From assembly GCF_047511655.1 (NCBI RefSeq), contig NC_133399.1, positions 5,025,333 to 5,089,332 on the forward strand: a stretch of DNA of 64,000 bases. Reading direction: 5' to 3'. The translations under genes were made by a program, and so were the position numbers. Under the pieces are notes generated by a model. That model searched no databases. It saw only the letters and a list, made by a program, of their open reading frames with translations, and was not told the origin of the DNA. Below, piece by piece: positions 46,441 to 58,400 of the stretch; positions within the stretch are counted from its first letter, which is position 1; every line of letters starts with the position of its first letter. The DNA comes from Castor canadensis (taxonomy: Eukaryota; Chordata; Mammalia; Rodentia; Castoridae).

Positions 46441-47129
46441 GCCAGTTGTCTGAAATTTTCAGTGAACCATAACCACTTGAAATTTCCTGGCAGTGGGAAT
46501 GTCTGTTTATCATAATCCTTGTTCAGGCAATATCTGAATTTATGGAAATGAGGTCACTCATTAACTTCAGAACCCAGGAGTGGTGACCAGGCTGAAGAAG
46601 TACATGTTTCGCCTGCTACCTGCAGTTGGAACAGTGTGGTTGGATGGAACACTGAATTTGTGGGATCTCTGCTAACTGTGGGGAGTGCAGATTTGAATTG
46701 TGGGACACCTAGTTAGTATTGGACAATTGGTTGGCATTTCTCAAACACCACACATTGTGTGTCAGAAGTGACATTAGAAACAGCACAGGTCAGAACCTTC
46801 AGCCAACTGCGGGTGAATGGTGCTGGGCAGAATTGAGCCTGTGGAGGAGCCGTTTTTCACTGGGAGGAAGGAAACTGGGGTGTGGGGAGCTCCCAGGATG
46901 AAATGACCCCACTTGTCATGTTTTCCTCAATCATCCCTGGCTGTGAGCCACCATGGGCTGCCTCTGCAGTGTGACAGTGGTCTCTAAACTTAGGAATGTG
47001 TTTAACTTTCTGAGTATGGCTCTCATGAACTGTGAATGAAGCAGGCTGATTCCTTGAGTGGCTTCCCCCTTGTTTCCTTCATAGAGTCTGCTTTCTAAAA
47101 AGATGTGTTTGCTTCATCATTTGGAAACT
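46441..47129 (+). other. Second KZFP intron, no exon seen
   Basis: About 690 bases of unique-looking sequence. Open frames lack domains. Confidence 0.45.
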
Positions 47130-47405
47130 TTTTAAGCCAGGTATGGTGGTACACCTCTGTAATCCCAGCACTGGAGAGGTGGAGACTGGAGAATCTCCTG
47201 AATTCCAGGCCAGCCATTATGTACTTTTATTTTTTATTTATTTATTTATTTTATTGTTTTATTATTCACATGTGCATACAAGGCTTGGGTCATTTCTCCC
47301 CTCTGCCCCCACGCCCTCCCTCTCCCCCCCACCCCCTCAATACCCAGCAGAAACTATTTTGCCCTTATCTCTAATTTTGTTGAAGAGAGAGTATAGAAAG
47401 GGTTT
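47130..47405. repeat. B1-like SINE (plus) joined to L1 3' fragment (minus)
   Basis: 47130-47215 begins AGCCAGGTATGGTGGTACAC. 47219-47405 has TTTA repeats, the C-rich tract and AGCAGAAACTATTTTGCCC of the L1 3' UTR. Confidence 0.82.
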
Positions 47406-48069
47406 TTCTTGTCTTTTCTCATCTCTTGCACATATGATGGTATTAGTGGTCATGAGGGTTACTCATTTCACTTTGCTTGACCATACTTTGCTTTTTTCAA
47501 CTTTGTTTTTTGATCATGTTGGAAATGTTACTTTGTGTGTGTGTGTGTGTGTGTAAGTATAAAGCAAGAGAGTTTGTGATAGAATAGTGGGAAAGATTAG
47601 AGCTCCTAGAACGGGTCCCATGAGCGATACCTCTGGAAATGTTATTTTTTATTTCGTACCTAAGTGCTAATGGGTAATACGTTTTTATTACAGAATGAGA
47701 AAATGCTGTTGTGTAGATAGACAAAATTAAATGTAATTGGGAAAGTTTGAAAAGTGTGTATCATCTGACCTTTCCTGGATGTGTTTATTGTGTTAGTTGC
47801 CAACACTTGAAATGATCTAGTTTTGTCTTATTAATCAGCATCTCTTATGATATTTTGCTTATGTTGATTACGTTGATTACCTCTAGCATTGGGGAGGTTT
47901 CATAGGTTTTATGTGAAACATAACCCCTCCCTCCACACCCACTTTCTCTCTCTGCCTCTCCCTCACCAACTTTTTGTGCTATATGAATGGTAGTGTTCTT
48001 TTAGTTTCAAATCCACTTATTTATAAATTAACAGGAAATGATGAACATGATGGATTTGTTTGTGTGTGT
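47406..48069 (+). other. No gene; (GT)n microsatellite
   Basis: A (GT)n run of about a dozen units lies at 47533-47556. The rest has no recognised feature. Confidence 0.5.
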
Positions 48070-48740
48070 GTGGTGGTACTCCTTGCCTCGCACTTGCTAG
48101 GCAGTACTCTACCACTTGAGTCACTCTGCCAGTCTTATTTTGTGTTTTGTTTTTGTTTTTGTTTTTTTGGTGGGGCTGGGGTTTGAACTCAAGGCCTCAT
48201 GATTTGCTGGGCAGGAGCCTCCCACTGCTTGAGCCATTCTGCCAGCCCTTTTTTTGTTATGGATTTTTTCAAGATAGGGTCTCACAAACTATTTGCATAG
48301 GTGCTGGCTTCAAACTGCAATCCTCCTGATCTCTGCCTCCTAAGTGACTAGGATTATAGGCATGAGCTTGAGTCCTGGGTGCCTGGTTGGTTTTTGTGTA
48401 TTAAGGTGGTGTTTTGTAGCCTTGCTAGAATCCCTTATGAATTCTAGAAGGTTTTTTTTTTTCATTCTTTAAGATTTCTAACTAGACTGTGATGTTATCC
48501 ATGAACAAAGACAATTTTATCTGTTCATTCTAAATCTCAGTGCCCTTTAGTATTCTTTCGTGCCTCATGTTTTCTCTATGTATTGATTTGAATTTAGGAT
48601 TTTTGTCCCTTAGCCTGATGAGGTGATGCAGTCACTGATTTTCTTTTCTTTTTTTTTTTTTGGTACTGGGGTTTGAACTTAGGGCCTCACACTTGCTAGG
48701 CAGGTGCTTGTATTACTGCTTGACCCACCCCACCATATTT
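48070..48740 (-). repeat. Antisense SINE cluster
   Basis: Copies at about 48070-48140 (ID-like), 48165-48380 (composite, full) and 48650-48740 (ID-like). Confidence 0.82.
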
Positions 48741-49139
48741 TTAAATGTTCTGTTAGTTTAACCACCTTATAATTATTCTTCATTGATTGTGTTCTGTAAT
48801 TCTGCTTATACAAGACTAAGTGTAATTTGGTATAATTTTTGAGGACTTTTTCATTCAAATTCATAACACGATTTCCTGTGTTTTTTGGTTATTTTTGTAT
48901 TGTCTTTATCTAATTTTGGTATTTTGAAATATTGGCTTCACAGCAAGAGATAGTGTTACTTACTCTTCTGTTTCGGGAAGACATTGTAGGTGAGCTACAC
49001 CCTCAACTCTTTTTGCTTTTGTTAATTTTCAGATAGGTTTTACATTTTTGCCAGGGCCACCCTGAGCAGTGATCTTCCTATGTGTACTTTCTGTGTAGCT
49101 GAGATGACATGCATTCACCACCATGCCACCATGCTTAGC
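48741..49139 (+). other. No gene recognised
   Basis: AT-rich, possibly an old L1-derived segment, not resolved. Confidence 0.35.
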
Positions 49140-49245
49140 TTGTTTTGGTGGAGATGGGTTTCTCTTTAATTGGTGTCCTCAAACTACCATCCTTCTGCTC
49201 TCCACCTCTTAAACAGCTGGGGTTACAGGTGTGAGCCACTGTGCT
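49140..49245 (-). repeat. B1-like SINE fragment
   Basis: GGAGATGGGTTTCTC start and GTTACAGGTGTGAGCCACTG end. Confidence 0.65.
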
Positions 49246-49587
49246 TCCCCATTGGTGTCATGTTCATTAACTGTTTGACAGAATGAAACAGTGAAACCAT
49301 GTGGGCCTGGTCCTTATTCCTTATTGTTTCAATTTCAGAAATACATACGGTTGTATTTGCATTGTTTATTTTTCCTTGTGTTAGTTTTTGTAGATTGCTT
49401 CTTTCCAGGAACTGGCTGATTTTTGCCCAGCTTCTTAAACGTATGGGTGTGTAATTGTTCATAGTATTCCTGGATGGTCCTCTTGATGACTGTGGGATCG
49501 GTAAGGACAGTACCTCTTTCATTACAGATGTGAATAATTTGCATGTTCTCTTTTCTTTCAGTTAACTTTGTCAACTAAGATTTATCA
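49246..49587 (-). mobile_element. Old L1 ORF2 fragment
   Basis: The minus strand encodes ICNERGTVLTDPTVIKRTIQ and EYYEQLH, the stretch between endonuclease and RT in L1 ORF2, followed by frame-shifted RT-proximal pieces. The sequence is heavily decayed. Confidence 0.75.
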
Positions 49588-50229
49588 TTTTTTTTCTTTG
49601 AAGATAAAGACCTGTTTGATTTTAATGCCTGATTACCGAGGTGACTATTTACAAACATGAGAGGAGAGCTTCATTTCTTGGTTTCCTTCTCCTGGGATAG
49701 AGTCTTGATGATCTCCTCCTCCTTGGCCTGGAGGCACTCCTCACTGCACAAGCCTACTTGTTCTTACACACCTGCTGTCCTGGGCCTGGTCATTCAGGAA
49801 CTTCTTGCTGGCCTTGTCTGCCTTTAGCTTGTAGATGTGCTTCATGAGATTCCACTTGTTTTTAAACACATTCCCCTTCACCTTCGGGTACACTCAGTGA
49901 TACACATGGTGGTCAGCCTTCTTAGATTCACTGTACCTCCTGAGCAGCCTGTGCAGAACACACATCCTCCTCATCCAGGTTACCTCCTCTGGCATTCTGG
50001 TGTTGACTGTATCCTTTCTCTTCCCTGTGTATGTCCATATGCTTGCTCTTACAGTGAGCCAAGGTGTTTTTTTTGCTCAATAACAGGCAGCTCATCTTTG
50101 ATCAGCTTCCAGTGTGTGGCATTGGTAGTTCACTGGTCTCATCTGGTCTAACCCAATCTTCTTCTTGCCATAGTAGAAGCAAGCCTTTACTGAAGCCTCA
50201 GCGTACTTACGGCTTCCACTGCAGCAGCC
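49588..50229 (-). pseudogene. RPL19: RPL19 processed pseudogene
   Basis: The minus strand carries an intronless, near full-length copy of the 60S ribosomal protein L19 mRNA. It has pieces like [39 protein letters not shown] and EEEIIKTLSQEKETKK, then a stop and 3' UTR ending in ATTAAAATC and an A-run. The start codon is lost, and several frameshifts and stops interrupt it. The direct repeat AAGATTTATCA flanks it (49577-49587 and 50230-50240). It was retroposed by L1. Confidence 0.92.
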
Positions 50230-50264
50230 AAGATTTATCAGTTTTGATATCCTTTTAAATGAAC

Positions 50265-50465
50265 CAGCTTGCTGGTTGCCAGTGGCTCATGCCTTTAATC
50301 CTAGCTACTTGGGAGACTGAGCTTGGGAGGATGGTGGTCAAAGACCAGTCTGTGCAAATAGTTCGGGATATCCCATCTCTAAAATAACTAGAGCAAAACA
50401 GATTGGAGGTGTTGCTCAAGTGGTAAAGCACCTGTTTTGGCAAGTACAAAGCCCTGAGTTCTACC
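50265..50465 (+). repeat. Composite SINE, sense
   Basis: CAGTGGCTCATGCCTTTAAT start, GGTGTTGCTCAAGTGG and CCCTGAGTTC end. Confidence 0.82.
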
Positions 50466-50584
50466 TGCTTTTGATCTCATTGATTTCCTATTTGTGATCA
50501 TTTATTGTGCTATGTAATTCAGTTTTCAATAATCTTACAGAGAAATTTTGATCTATATTCATCATGATACTGATCCGTGTTTCC

Positions 50585-50920
50585 TGGTGGTACTGGGGTT
50601 TAATCTCAGAGCCTCATGCTTGCTAGGCAGGCACAATATCATCTGAGCCATTCTGCCAGCCCTGTTTTTTTTTGTGTGTGTATGCAGGTATTTTCAAGAT
50701 AAAGTCTCGAGAACTATTTGTCCATGCTGACTTTGAATCATGATCTTCCTGATCTCTGCCTCCTGCATAGCTAGGATTATGCATGAGTCACTGGCACTCT
50801 GCTATGTTAGGTATTATTGAGATAGGGTCTCTTGAACTGTTTGTTTGGGCTGGACTTGTAGTGCTCTCTTCCTGATCTCTGCCTCCAGAAAGCTAGGGTT
50901 ACATGGGGGCAACTCAGGTG
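50585..50920 (-). repeat. Antisense SINEs
   Basis: A composite copy at 50585-50800 and a B1-like fragment at 50810-50920. Confidence 0.78.
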
Positions 50921-50934
50921 ACCTGCCTTCTGTG

Positions 50935-51105
50935 TGTCTTTTTTTAGCTTTTGGTAACAGGACAATCCTGGCTTTGTAAAATAAGTTTGGAGGGATACCT
51001 TCCCTTTCTGTTTCATGAAATAGTTTGACGAACCTTGATGTCCGTTCATTCTTTTTTCAAACTCTGGTAAAATTCAGTAATCAATCTGTTTGCTCCCAGG
51101 GTTTT
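50935..51105 (-). mobile_element. Older L1 ORF2 fragment, left part
   Basis: ORF2-derived (CCCTTTCTGTTTCATGAAAT and AATTCAGTAATCAATCTG). The same older copy continues at about 57816, so the younger L1 lies within it. Confidence 0.7.
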
Positions 51106-51378
51106 CTTTTTTTTTTTTTATCTTTTATTCATATATGCATACAATGTTTGGGTCATTTCTCCCCTCTTCCCCCCAAAACCTCTTATCCCCCCCACCCCCT
51201 CCTGCTACCCCCCTACCCCCTCGCTACCAGGCAGAAACTATTTTGCCCTTATCTCTAATTTTGTTGAAGAGAGCGTATAAGCAATAATGGGAAGGACCAA
51301 GGGTTTTTGCTAGTTGAGATAAGGATAGCTATACAGGAAGTTAACTTGAATTGCTTTCCTGTGCATGTGTGTTACCTT

Positions 51379-54300
51379 CTAAAATAATTCTTCTCGAACT
51401 AATCTTTTCTGTAGTTCCTGGTCCCCTTCTCCTATTGGCCTCTGTCGCTTTGAAGTATCTGCATTAGTTTCTCTGCATTGAGGGCAACAAATGCCATCTA
51501 GTTTTTTGGGTGTTTTACCTATCCTCACATCTCCCTTGTGTGCTCTCACTTTTATCATGTGATCAAAGTCCAATCCCCTTCTTGTGTTTGCCCTAAATCT
51601 AATGTCCGCATATGATGGAGAACATATGATTTTTGGTCTTTTGGGCCAGGCTAACCTCACTCAGAATGATGTTCTCCAGTTCCATCCATTTACCTGCGAA
51701 TGATAACATTTCATTCTTCTTCATGGCTGCATAAAATTCCATTGTGTATAGATACCACATTTTCTTAATCTGTTCATCAGTAGTGGGGCATCTTGGCTGT
51801 TTCCATAACTTGGCTATTGTGAATAGTGCCGCAATAAACATGGGTGTGCAGGTGCCTCTGGAGTAACCTGTGTCACAGTCTTTTGGGTGTATCCCCAGGA
51901 GTGGTATTGCTGGATCATATGGTAGATCAATGTTTAGATTTTTAAGAAGCCTCCAAATTTTTTTTTCCAGAGTGGCTGTATTATTTTACATTCCCACCAG
52001 CAGTGTAAGAGGGTTCCCCCCCACCCCGCATCCTCACTGACACCTGCTGTTAATGGTGTTGCTGATGATGGCTATTCTAACAGGGGTGAGGTGGAATCTT
52101 AGTGTGGTTTTAATTTGCATTTCCTTTATGGCTAGAGATGGTGAGCATTTTTTCATGTGTTTTTTGGCCATTTGAATTTCTTTTGAGAAAATTCTGTTTA
52201 GTTCACTTGCCCATTTCTTTATTGGTTCATTAATTTTGGGAGAGTTTAGTTTTTTGAGTTCCCTATATATTCTGGTTATCAGTCCTTTGATGTGTAGCTG
52301 GCAAATATTTTCTCCCACTTTGAGGTTGGACTCTTCAGTTTAGAGACCATTTCTTTTGTTGAGCAGAAGCTTTTCAGTTTTATGAAGTTCCATTTATCTA
52401 TGCTATCTCTTACTTGCTGAGTTGCTGGGGTTCCATTGAGAAAGTTCTTGCCTCTACCTATTAGTTCCAAAATATTACCTACTCTTTCCTGTACCAACTT
52501 TAGAGTTTGGGGTCTGATATTAAGATCCTAGATCCATTTTGAGTTAATCTTGGTATAGGGTGATAAACATGGATCTAGTTTCAGTTTTTTGCAGACTGCT
52601 AACCAGTTTTTGTTGAAGAGGCTGTCTTTTCTCCATTGTATATTTTTAGCGCCTTTGTCAAAGATAAGTTGGTTACAGTTGTGTGGCTTCATATCTGGGT
52701 CCTCTATTCTGTTCCATTGGTCTTCACGTCTGTTTTTGTGCCAGTACCATGCTGTTTTTATTGGTATTGCTTTGTAATATAGTTTGAAGTCGGGTATTGT
52801 GGTACCTCCAGTGTTGTTCTTTTCACTGAGTATTGCCTTGGCTATTTGTGGCCTCTTGTGTTTCCATATAAATTTAATGGTAGATTTTTCAGTCTCTTTA
52901 ATGGAATTTTGATGGGAATTGCATTGAACATGTAGATTACTCTTGAAAGTATAGACATTTTTACTATGTTGATTCTACCAATCCATAAACATGGGAGATC
53001 TCTCCACTTTCTATAGTCTTCCTCAATCTCTTTCTTCAGAAGTTTATAGTTTTCCTTGTAGAGGTCATTCACATCTTTTGTTAAGTTTACCCCTAGGTAT
53101 TTGATTTTTTTTGAGGCTATTGTAAATGGAATTGTTTTCATACATTCTTTTTCAGTTTGCTCATTGTTAGTGTATAGAAATGCTAATGATTTTTCCATGT
53201 TGATTTTCTGTCCTGCTACCTTGCTATAGCTGTTGATGGTATCTAGGAGCTTTTGAGTAGAGTTTTTTGGGTCTTTAAAGTATAGGATCATTTGCAAATA
53301 GGGATATTTTGACAGTTTACCTATTTGTATTCCTTTCATTCCTTCTTCCTGCCTAATTGCTCTGGCTAGGAATTCCAGTACTGTGTTGAATAGGAGTGGA
53401 GATAGTGGGCATCCTTGACTTGTTCCAGATTTTAGAGGGAATGGTTTCATTTTTCCGCCATTAAGTATAATGCTGGCTGTAGGTTTGTCATGTATAGCTT
53501 TTATAATGTTGAGGAACTTTCCTTCTATTCCTAGTTTTCTTAAAGCTTTTATCATGAAATGGTGTTGGATCTTATCAAAGGCTTTTTCTGCGTTTATTGA
53601 GACAATCAAGTGGTTTTTGTGTTTGCTTCTGTTAACGTGGCTTATTACGTTTATTGATTTTCATATGTTGAACCACCCCTGCATTCCTGGGATGAAGCCT
53701 ACTTGATTATGGTGAATGATCTTTTTGATGTGTTGTTGAATTTGGTTTGCCATTATTTTATGGGATTTTTGCACCAATGTTCATTAAGGAGATTGGCCTG
53801 TAGTTCTCCTTTTTGGAGGTGTCTTTGCCTGGTTTAGGGATAAGTGTAATACTGGCTTCATAAAATGTGTTAGGCAGTTTTCCTTCCCTTTCTGTTTCAT
53901 GTAACAGTTTAAGGAGGGTTGGTATTAGTTCTTCTTTAAAGGTCTGATAGAATTCAGCAGAGAATCCATTGGGTCCTGGACTTTTCTTTTTTGGGAGACT
54001 CTTGATTGCTGCTTCAATTTCATTTTGTGTTGTAGATCTATTCAGGTGTTTAATATCCTCTTGGTTCAGTTTTGGATGATAATAAGTATCTAGAAATCTG
54101 TCTGTTTCTTCAAGATTTTCAAATTTATTTGAATATAGGTTCTCAAAGTAGTCTCTGATGATTTCCTGGCCTTCCATGGTGTTTGTTTTTATCTCCCCTT
54201 TTACATTCCTAATTTTAGTGATTTTGGTTTTTTCTCTCCTCATTTTAGTCAGGTTTTCCAGGGTTCTATCTATCTTGTTTATTTTTTCAAAGAACCAACC

Positions 54301-55090
54301 TTTTGTTTCATTAATTCTTTGTATGTTTTTTTTTGGTTTCTATTTCATTGATTTTGGCTCTTATTTTTATTATTTCTCTCCTATTTATTTTGGGATTTGC
54401 TTGTTCTTGTTTTTCTAGGAGTTTGAGATGTATCATTAGGTCATTGATTTGAGATCTTCTACTCTTTAATATGTGTACTCATGGCTATAAACTTTCCTCT
54501 CAGGACTGCCTTTGCTGTGTCCCATAGATTCAGGTAGGTTGTGTTTTCATTTTCATTGACTTCCAGGAACCTTTCAATTTCCTCTTTTATTTCATCAATG
54601 ACCCATTGTTCATTAAGCAATGAGTTATTTAGTTTCCAGCTGTTTGCATGTTTTTTGTCTTTATTTTTGTTTTTGAGTTGTAGTTTTATTGCATTGTGAT
54701 CAGATAGAATGCATGGTATAATTTCTATTTTCTTATATTTGCTGAGGCTTGCTTTGTGCCTTAGGATGTGATCTATTTTGGAGAAGGTTCTGTGAACTGC
54801 TGAGAAGAATGTATATTGTGTAGAAGTTGGATGAGATGTTCTGTAGACATCAACTAGGTCCATTTGATCTGTGGTATGTTTTAGATCTTGGATTTCTTTA
54901 CTGATTTTTTGTTTGGGTGACCTATCTTTTGATGATAGTGGGGTGTTAAAGTCTCCCATGGCCACTGTGTTGGATGTAATTGGGTGTGTTGACATTGGGT
55001 ACATCTAGGTTGATAACTGTTATTTCCTTTTAGTCTATTTCCCATTTTATTAAGTGCCAGTATTGACAGGTATGTGGTGATTCCTGTCAT
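51379..55090 (-). pseudogene. ORF2: L1 ORF2 remnant (endonuclease, RT, C-terminal domain)
   Basis: The endonuclease piece (54459-55004) has MGDFNT and LSDHNA motifs. The RT finger piece (53758-54243) has [15 protein letters not shown]. The RT palm (52842-53609) has [13 protein letters not shown], but the catalytic FADD region is disrupted (near 53300 the frame reads YPYLQM). The C-terminal pieces are at 52034-52497 and 51379-51841. The N-terminal roughly 100 residues of the endonuclease are missing. The product cannot be active. Confidence 0.88.
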
Positions 55091-55213
55091 TTAGTTGTCT
55101 TAGTTCTTTGAGGGTTTTATTGTGTGTAGCTAAATCAACGTTACTCTCTACTTTCTTGCTTTTTCTTTTCCTGTAGTTTGGTACTTCCTGCCCTTTCATG
55201 GTTATGTTGGGTT

Positions 55214-56260
55214 TCACTTTCTTTGTGCAGAATCCCTTGAAGAATCTTTTGTATTGGTGACTTTGTGGTCATATATTGTTTTGGTTTCTGCTCCATCTAT
55301 TTTGAATGATAGTTTTACTGGGTAGAGTATCCTGGGGTTGAAGTTATTTTCATTCAGTGCCCGGAAGATCTCACCCCAAGCTCTTCTTGCTTTTAATGTT
55401 TCTGTTGAGAAGTCTGCTGTGATTTTGATGGGTTTACCTTTGTATGTTACTTGTTTTTTCTCTCTTACAGCCTTCAATATTCTTTCTCTAGTCTCTGTAC
55501 TTGTTGTTTTAATGATAACATGTTGTGGGGTAGTTCTATTTTGGTCAGGTCTGTTTAGAGTTCTGAAGGTTTCCTGTAACTGTATTGGTATAGTTTTCTC
55601 TAATTTTAGGAAATTTTCTGTAATTATTTTGTTGAATATATTATGCATTCCTTTTTCTTGCACCTCTTCTCCTTCTTCAATGCCCATGATTCTCAGGTTT
55701 GGTCTTTTGATGGTGTGAGTAAGTTCTTGCATTTTCTTTTCACAGGTCTTGAGTTGTTGAACTAATAGTTTTTCCTTTTAATTAGCATTTTGTATTCGAG
55801 TTTGAGATTCTGTCTTCTGCTTGTTCTAGTCTGCTGGATTGGGCGTCCATTTTTTTATGCATTTTTGTTTCATTCTTTTATCTGAGGTTTTCCATATCCT
55901 GAGTCGTTTTCTCTTTCATATTGTCTGTTTTCATCCTGAGTTCATTTATCTCTTTATTTTTCGTGTTCTTTGTTTCACTTTGGTGTTTATACAGTACTTC
56001 TGTTGTTTCTTTTATTTGTTCTTGTGCTTTCTCAAATTCTCTATTTTTGTTGTTTGAAACTTCTTGAGTTTCTCCTGTACATTTTGGCTGAGCATATCCA
56101 GTGTCATCTCTATAAAATTCTCATTGATTACTTGCAGGATTTCTTCTTTCAGTGTATTCTTGTGGGCTTCATTGCATTCTTTGGCATAGTTTATCTTCGT
56201 TTTGTTGGAGTCTGGATCTTAGTATCTGATTTCTTCATTTCCCTCTGGTTCCTGTACTAA
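55214..56260 (-). pseudogene. ORF1: L1 ORF1 remnant
   Basis: The open part (55214-55732) covers the RNA-recognition and C-terminal domains: RRPNLRI-like start (KRPNLRIMGIEEGEE), then HVIIKTTSTETRERIL and YKGKPIKITADFSTET. The coiled-coil N-terminus continues upstream to about 56260 with stops. ORF1p is an RNA chaperone that coats L1 RNA. Confidence 0.88.
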
Positions 56261-57583
56261 TTTATTATTGGGGGGGAAAATGGTTTCCCTCTTTTTTCTG
56301 TCTCCCATCATTGCCCTTGCTACTGTTACAGTTCCTGTACTATGTGTAATTCAGTATTGTCGAGCTTGTAATTATAACAATGGTGATACCTAGAACAGAA
56401 GGGTGTGTGGAGAGGGAAAGCAAAGAAGGTAAAGTAAAAGGGAAAAGAAAACAAACAAAAAAACCCCAACCAAAGAACAACAACAACAACAACAACAAAA
56501 AGAGCCAAGGAAATAAACAGGGAGAAGTAGTGTACTAACAGTATGCTAAACAGGTATTTGAGATACATAGAGAAGATAATGAAAAAAAAAACCCACAAGT
56601 TCAAGTGCAATAAAGTTTCAGTCTTAACAATTTTGGTGTTAGTCCTTCAGCCTCCAGTCCTGAAGACTTCTTAGTGTCTGTGAAGTAGTTTTGTTGTTTC
56701 CTTATCAAAGGGGAAAAAAAAAACAAAACAGAGAAATATCCCAAGTTCAAATGCAGTACAGTTTCAGTTAGTCCTTCAGTATCTGGTGGTGTTGTCTCAT
56801 CAAAGGATGAGAAAAAAAAGTGGAGTCTGGTGACAGCTTTGTGAATGTCTGCCTGAGGCTGCAGCTCACCTGCCTCCTACTGTCAGCCATCTGCTGCTGC
56901 AGGCTTTTTTTATTTAGACTTTTCCTGGACGCATGTCCCTTTTGTTTTCTTCAGTATACAGCTCTAACCTCCTTTTTCAGTTGCCATCTTTTTTGCGTGA
57001 GGAGTGGCCCTCCCCCCCTCTGGTGGCACTGTTACAAGCTTTCCCCTCTTCAAGGTTGCTGGGTGGGTGCTGCCATTCCTGCCTTGTCTGGCCGGCTGGT
57101 TTATTTACAGTTTGTGTGAGGGACTGCCCCTTCTCCACTCTCCTGGGGTGTGGTGCCCTGCCCTGTTTGCTTCCTTCCTTTCTTTCTTTCTTTCTTTTTT
57201 TTTTATTCAGCTGCTTGTTTATTATTCAGTTTTTTTTCTGTTTTTCCTCCTGGGTGGGGGTCAGTCTGTCCAGGGGGCTATGCTGATCTGGCCCAGGGTT
57301 GTCTGTGGGAGTACCGCGTGCCGCTTAGCTCACCTGGTGGTCTGTGACTTCCCAAGCAGTCTGGGAGCTGGTGTCTGGCGGTGCAGGAGTCCTCCTGTTT
57401 TCTCCATTTAACGTGGAGTGGGGATGTTAATGTGCGGGTTGGGGGTGTGTAGGAGTTGGAGTTTTGCCTCTTCTTGGTGGTTTTTCCTGCAAGGTGTTTC
57501 TCCAGCATCTCTCCAAGATTTTACTTTAGGTAGCATGCTTTCTGCTTCCTCCCTCTAGTCACCATCTTGGAAGCTCTCCTGAA

Positions 57584-57815
57584 TTAGAAGTTCTATTAAA
57601 AACTCTTTTATGCCATGACTGTCAGGGGTTTCACATGTCGAACCTCTGGTCAACCTTGTATCTATTAATTACAGGGTTTCAGCATTGTTCTAAGCCCATC
57701 AGTACAAATGCTATTTATATTTTCACATTCCTGCTCTTTGATAATATAATGTAATCTACTTAATTTCGAAAATATTGCGCTTCCAAGCTTAATAAAGCGA
57801 AGGTCTCCCGACGGT
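57584..57815. other. Unexplained 230-bp segment at the L1 5' end
   Basis: Between the apparent L1 5' end and the resumption of the older L1. It is CpG-bearing in an AT-rich setting (AAAGCGAAGGTCTCCCGACG) and without a family I can name. Confidence 0.5.
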
Positions 57816-58110
57816 ATTTCTCCCAGGCTTTTCTTGTTGGAAGACTTCTTATTACTGTTTCAGTCTCATTATTTATTACCAGTCTGTTTAGATTTTTCAT
57901 ATCCTCTTGATTTGTTTTGGTAGATCATATGTGCCTACATGTTTGTCTGTTTTTTCTGGATTTTTCAGTTTATTATCATAAGTTTACAAAATATTTGCTA
58001 ATGCTCTTTTGAATTATAGTGGTACCCGTTGTAATACCTTCTTTTTTAATCTCTTATTTATTTGCATCTTTCCCTCTCATTTAGTGAAGGCTTGTAAATT
58101 TTCTTTTTAT
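57816..58110 (-). mobile_element. Older L1 ORF2 fragment, right part
   Basis: Continues the ORF2 alignment of 50935-51105: TTGTTGGAAGACTTCTTATT, TTTCAGTCTCATTATTTATT and CATATCCTCTTGATTTG match the RT-upstream region of L1. Confidence 0.7.
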
Positions 58111-58119
58111 TCCTTTTTT

Positions 58120-58400
58120 TTTTTTTACATTAATGGGGGTTGAACTCAGAGCCTTACACTTGTAGGCAGGCACTCTCCCTTTGAGCCATTTCACCTGCCC
58201 TTTTAAACAAATGGTTATGTTTTGAGATAGGGTCTCACTTTATGTATGTGTTCCCGTCCTCCTATTTGTGCTTCCCTGAGTAGCTGGAAGGATAGGCATG
58301 AACCACTGCATTCAGCCATTGTTTGATATGGGGTCTTGTTAACTTTTTTTCCCAGGCTGGCCTCAAATCATGATCCTTCTGGGTCTCTGCCTCTTAAATA
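58120..58400 (-). repeat. Antisense composite SINE(s)
   Basis: GGGGGTTGAACTCAGAGCC, then two B1-like parts (58215-58315 and 58320-58400). Confidence 0.78.

Larger units (their letters stand above)
51106..57583 (-). mobile_element. Long defective L1 (about 6.5 kb)
   Basis: An antisense LINE-1 with T-run and C-rich 3' UTR at left, ORF2 (about 51600-55090), ORF1 (about 55214-56100) and a GC-richer 5' UTR (about 56260-57583) whose start on the minus strand reads GAGAGCTTCCAAGATGG. Stops and frameshifts break both ORFs, and part of the endonuclease N-terminus is deleted. Candidate target repeats are CTCCCAGGGTTTTCTT (51098-51113) and CTCCCAGGCTTTTCTT (about 57820-57835), which would include an extra 230 bp at the 5' end. 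Confidence 0.9.

Noticed and set aside
56326-56610. Hydrophobic 94-codon antisense ORF near the (AAC)n run
   Set aside because: It is on the minus strand of the L1 5' UTR; poly-Val comes from the CAA/AAC simple repeat.
51106-57583. Active full-length L1
   Set aside because: The RT catalytic motif is disrupted, the endonuclease N-terminus is missing and both ORFs have stops.
57584-57815. Mitochondrial insertion (NUMT) as an explanation for the CpG-bearing segment
   Set aside because: I could not match it to any mitochondrial gene by eye; kept as unexplained.
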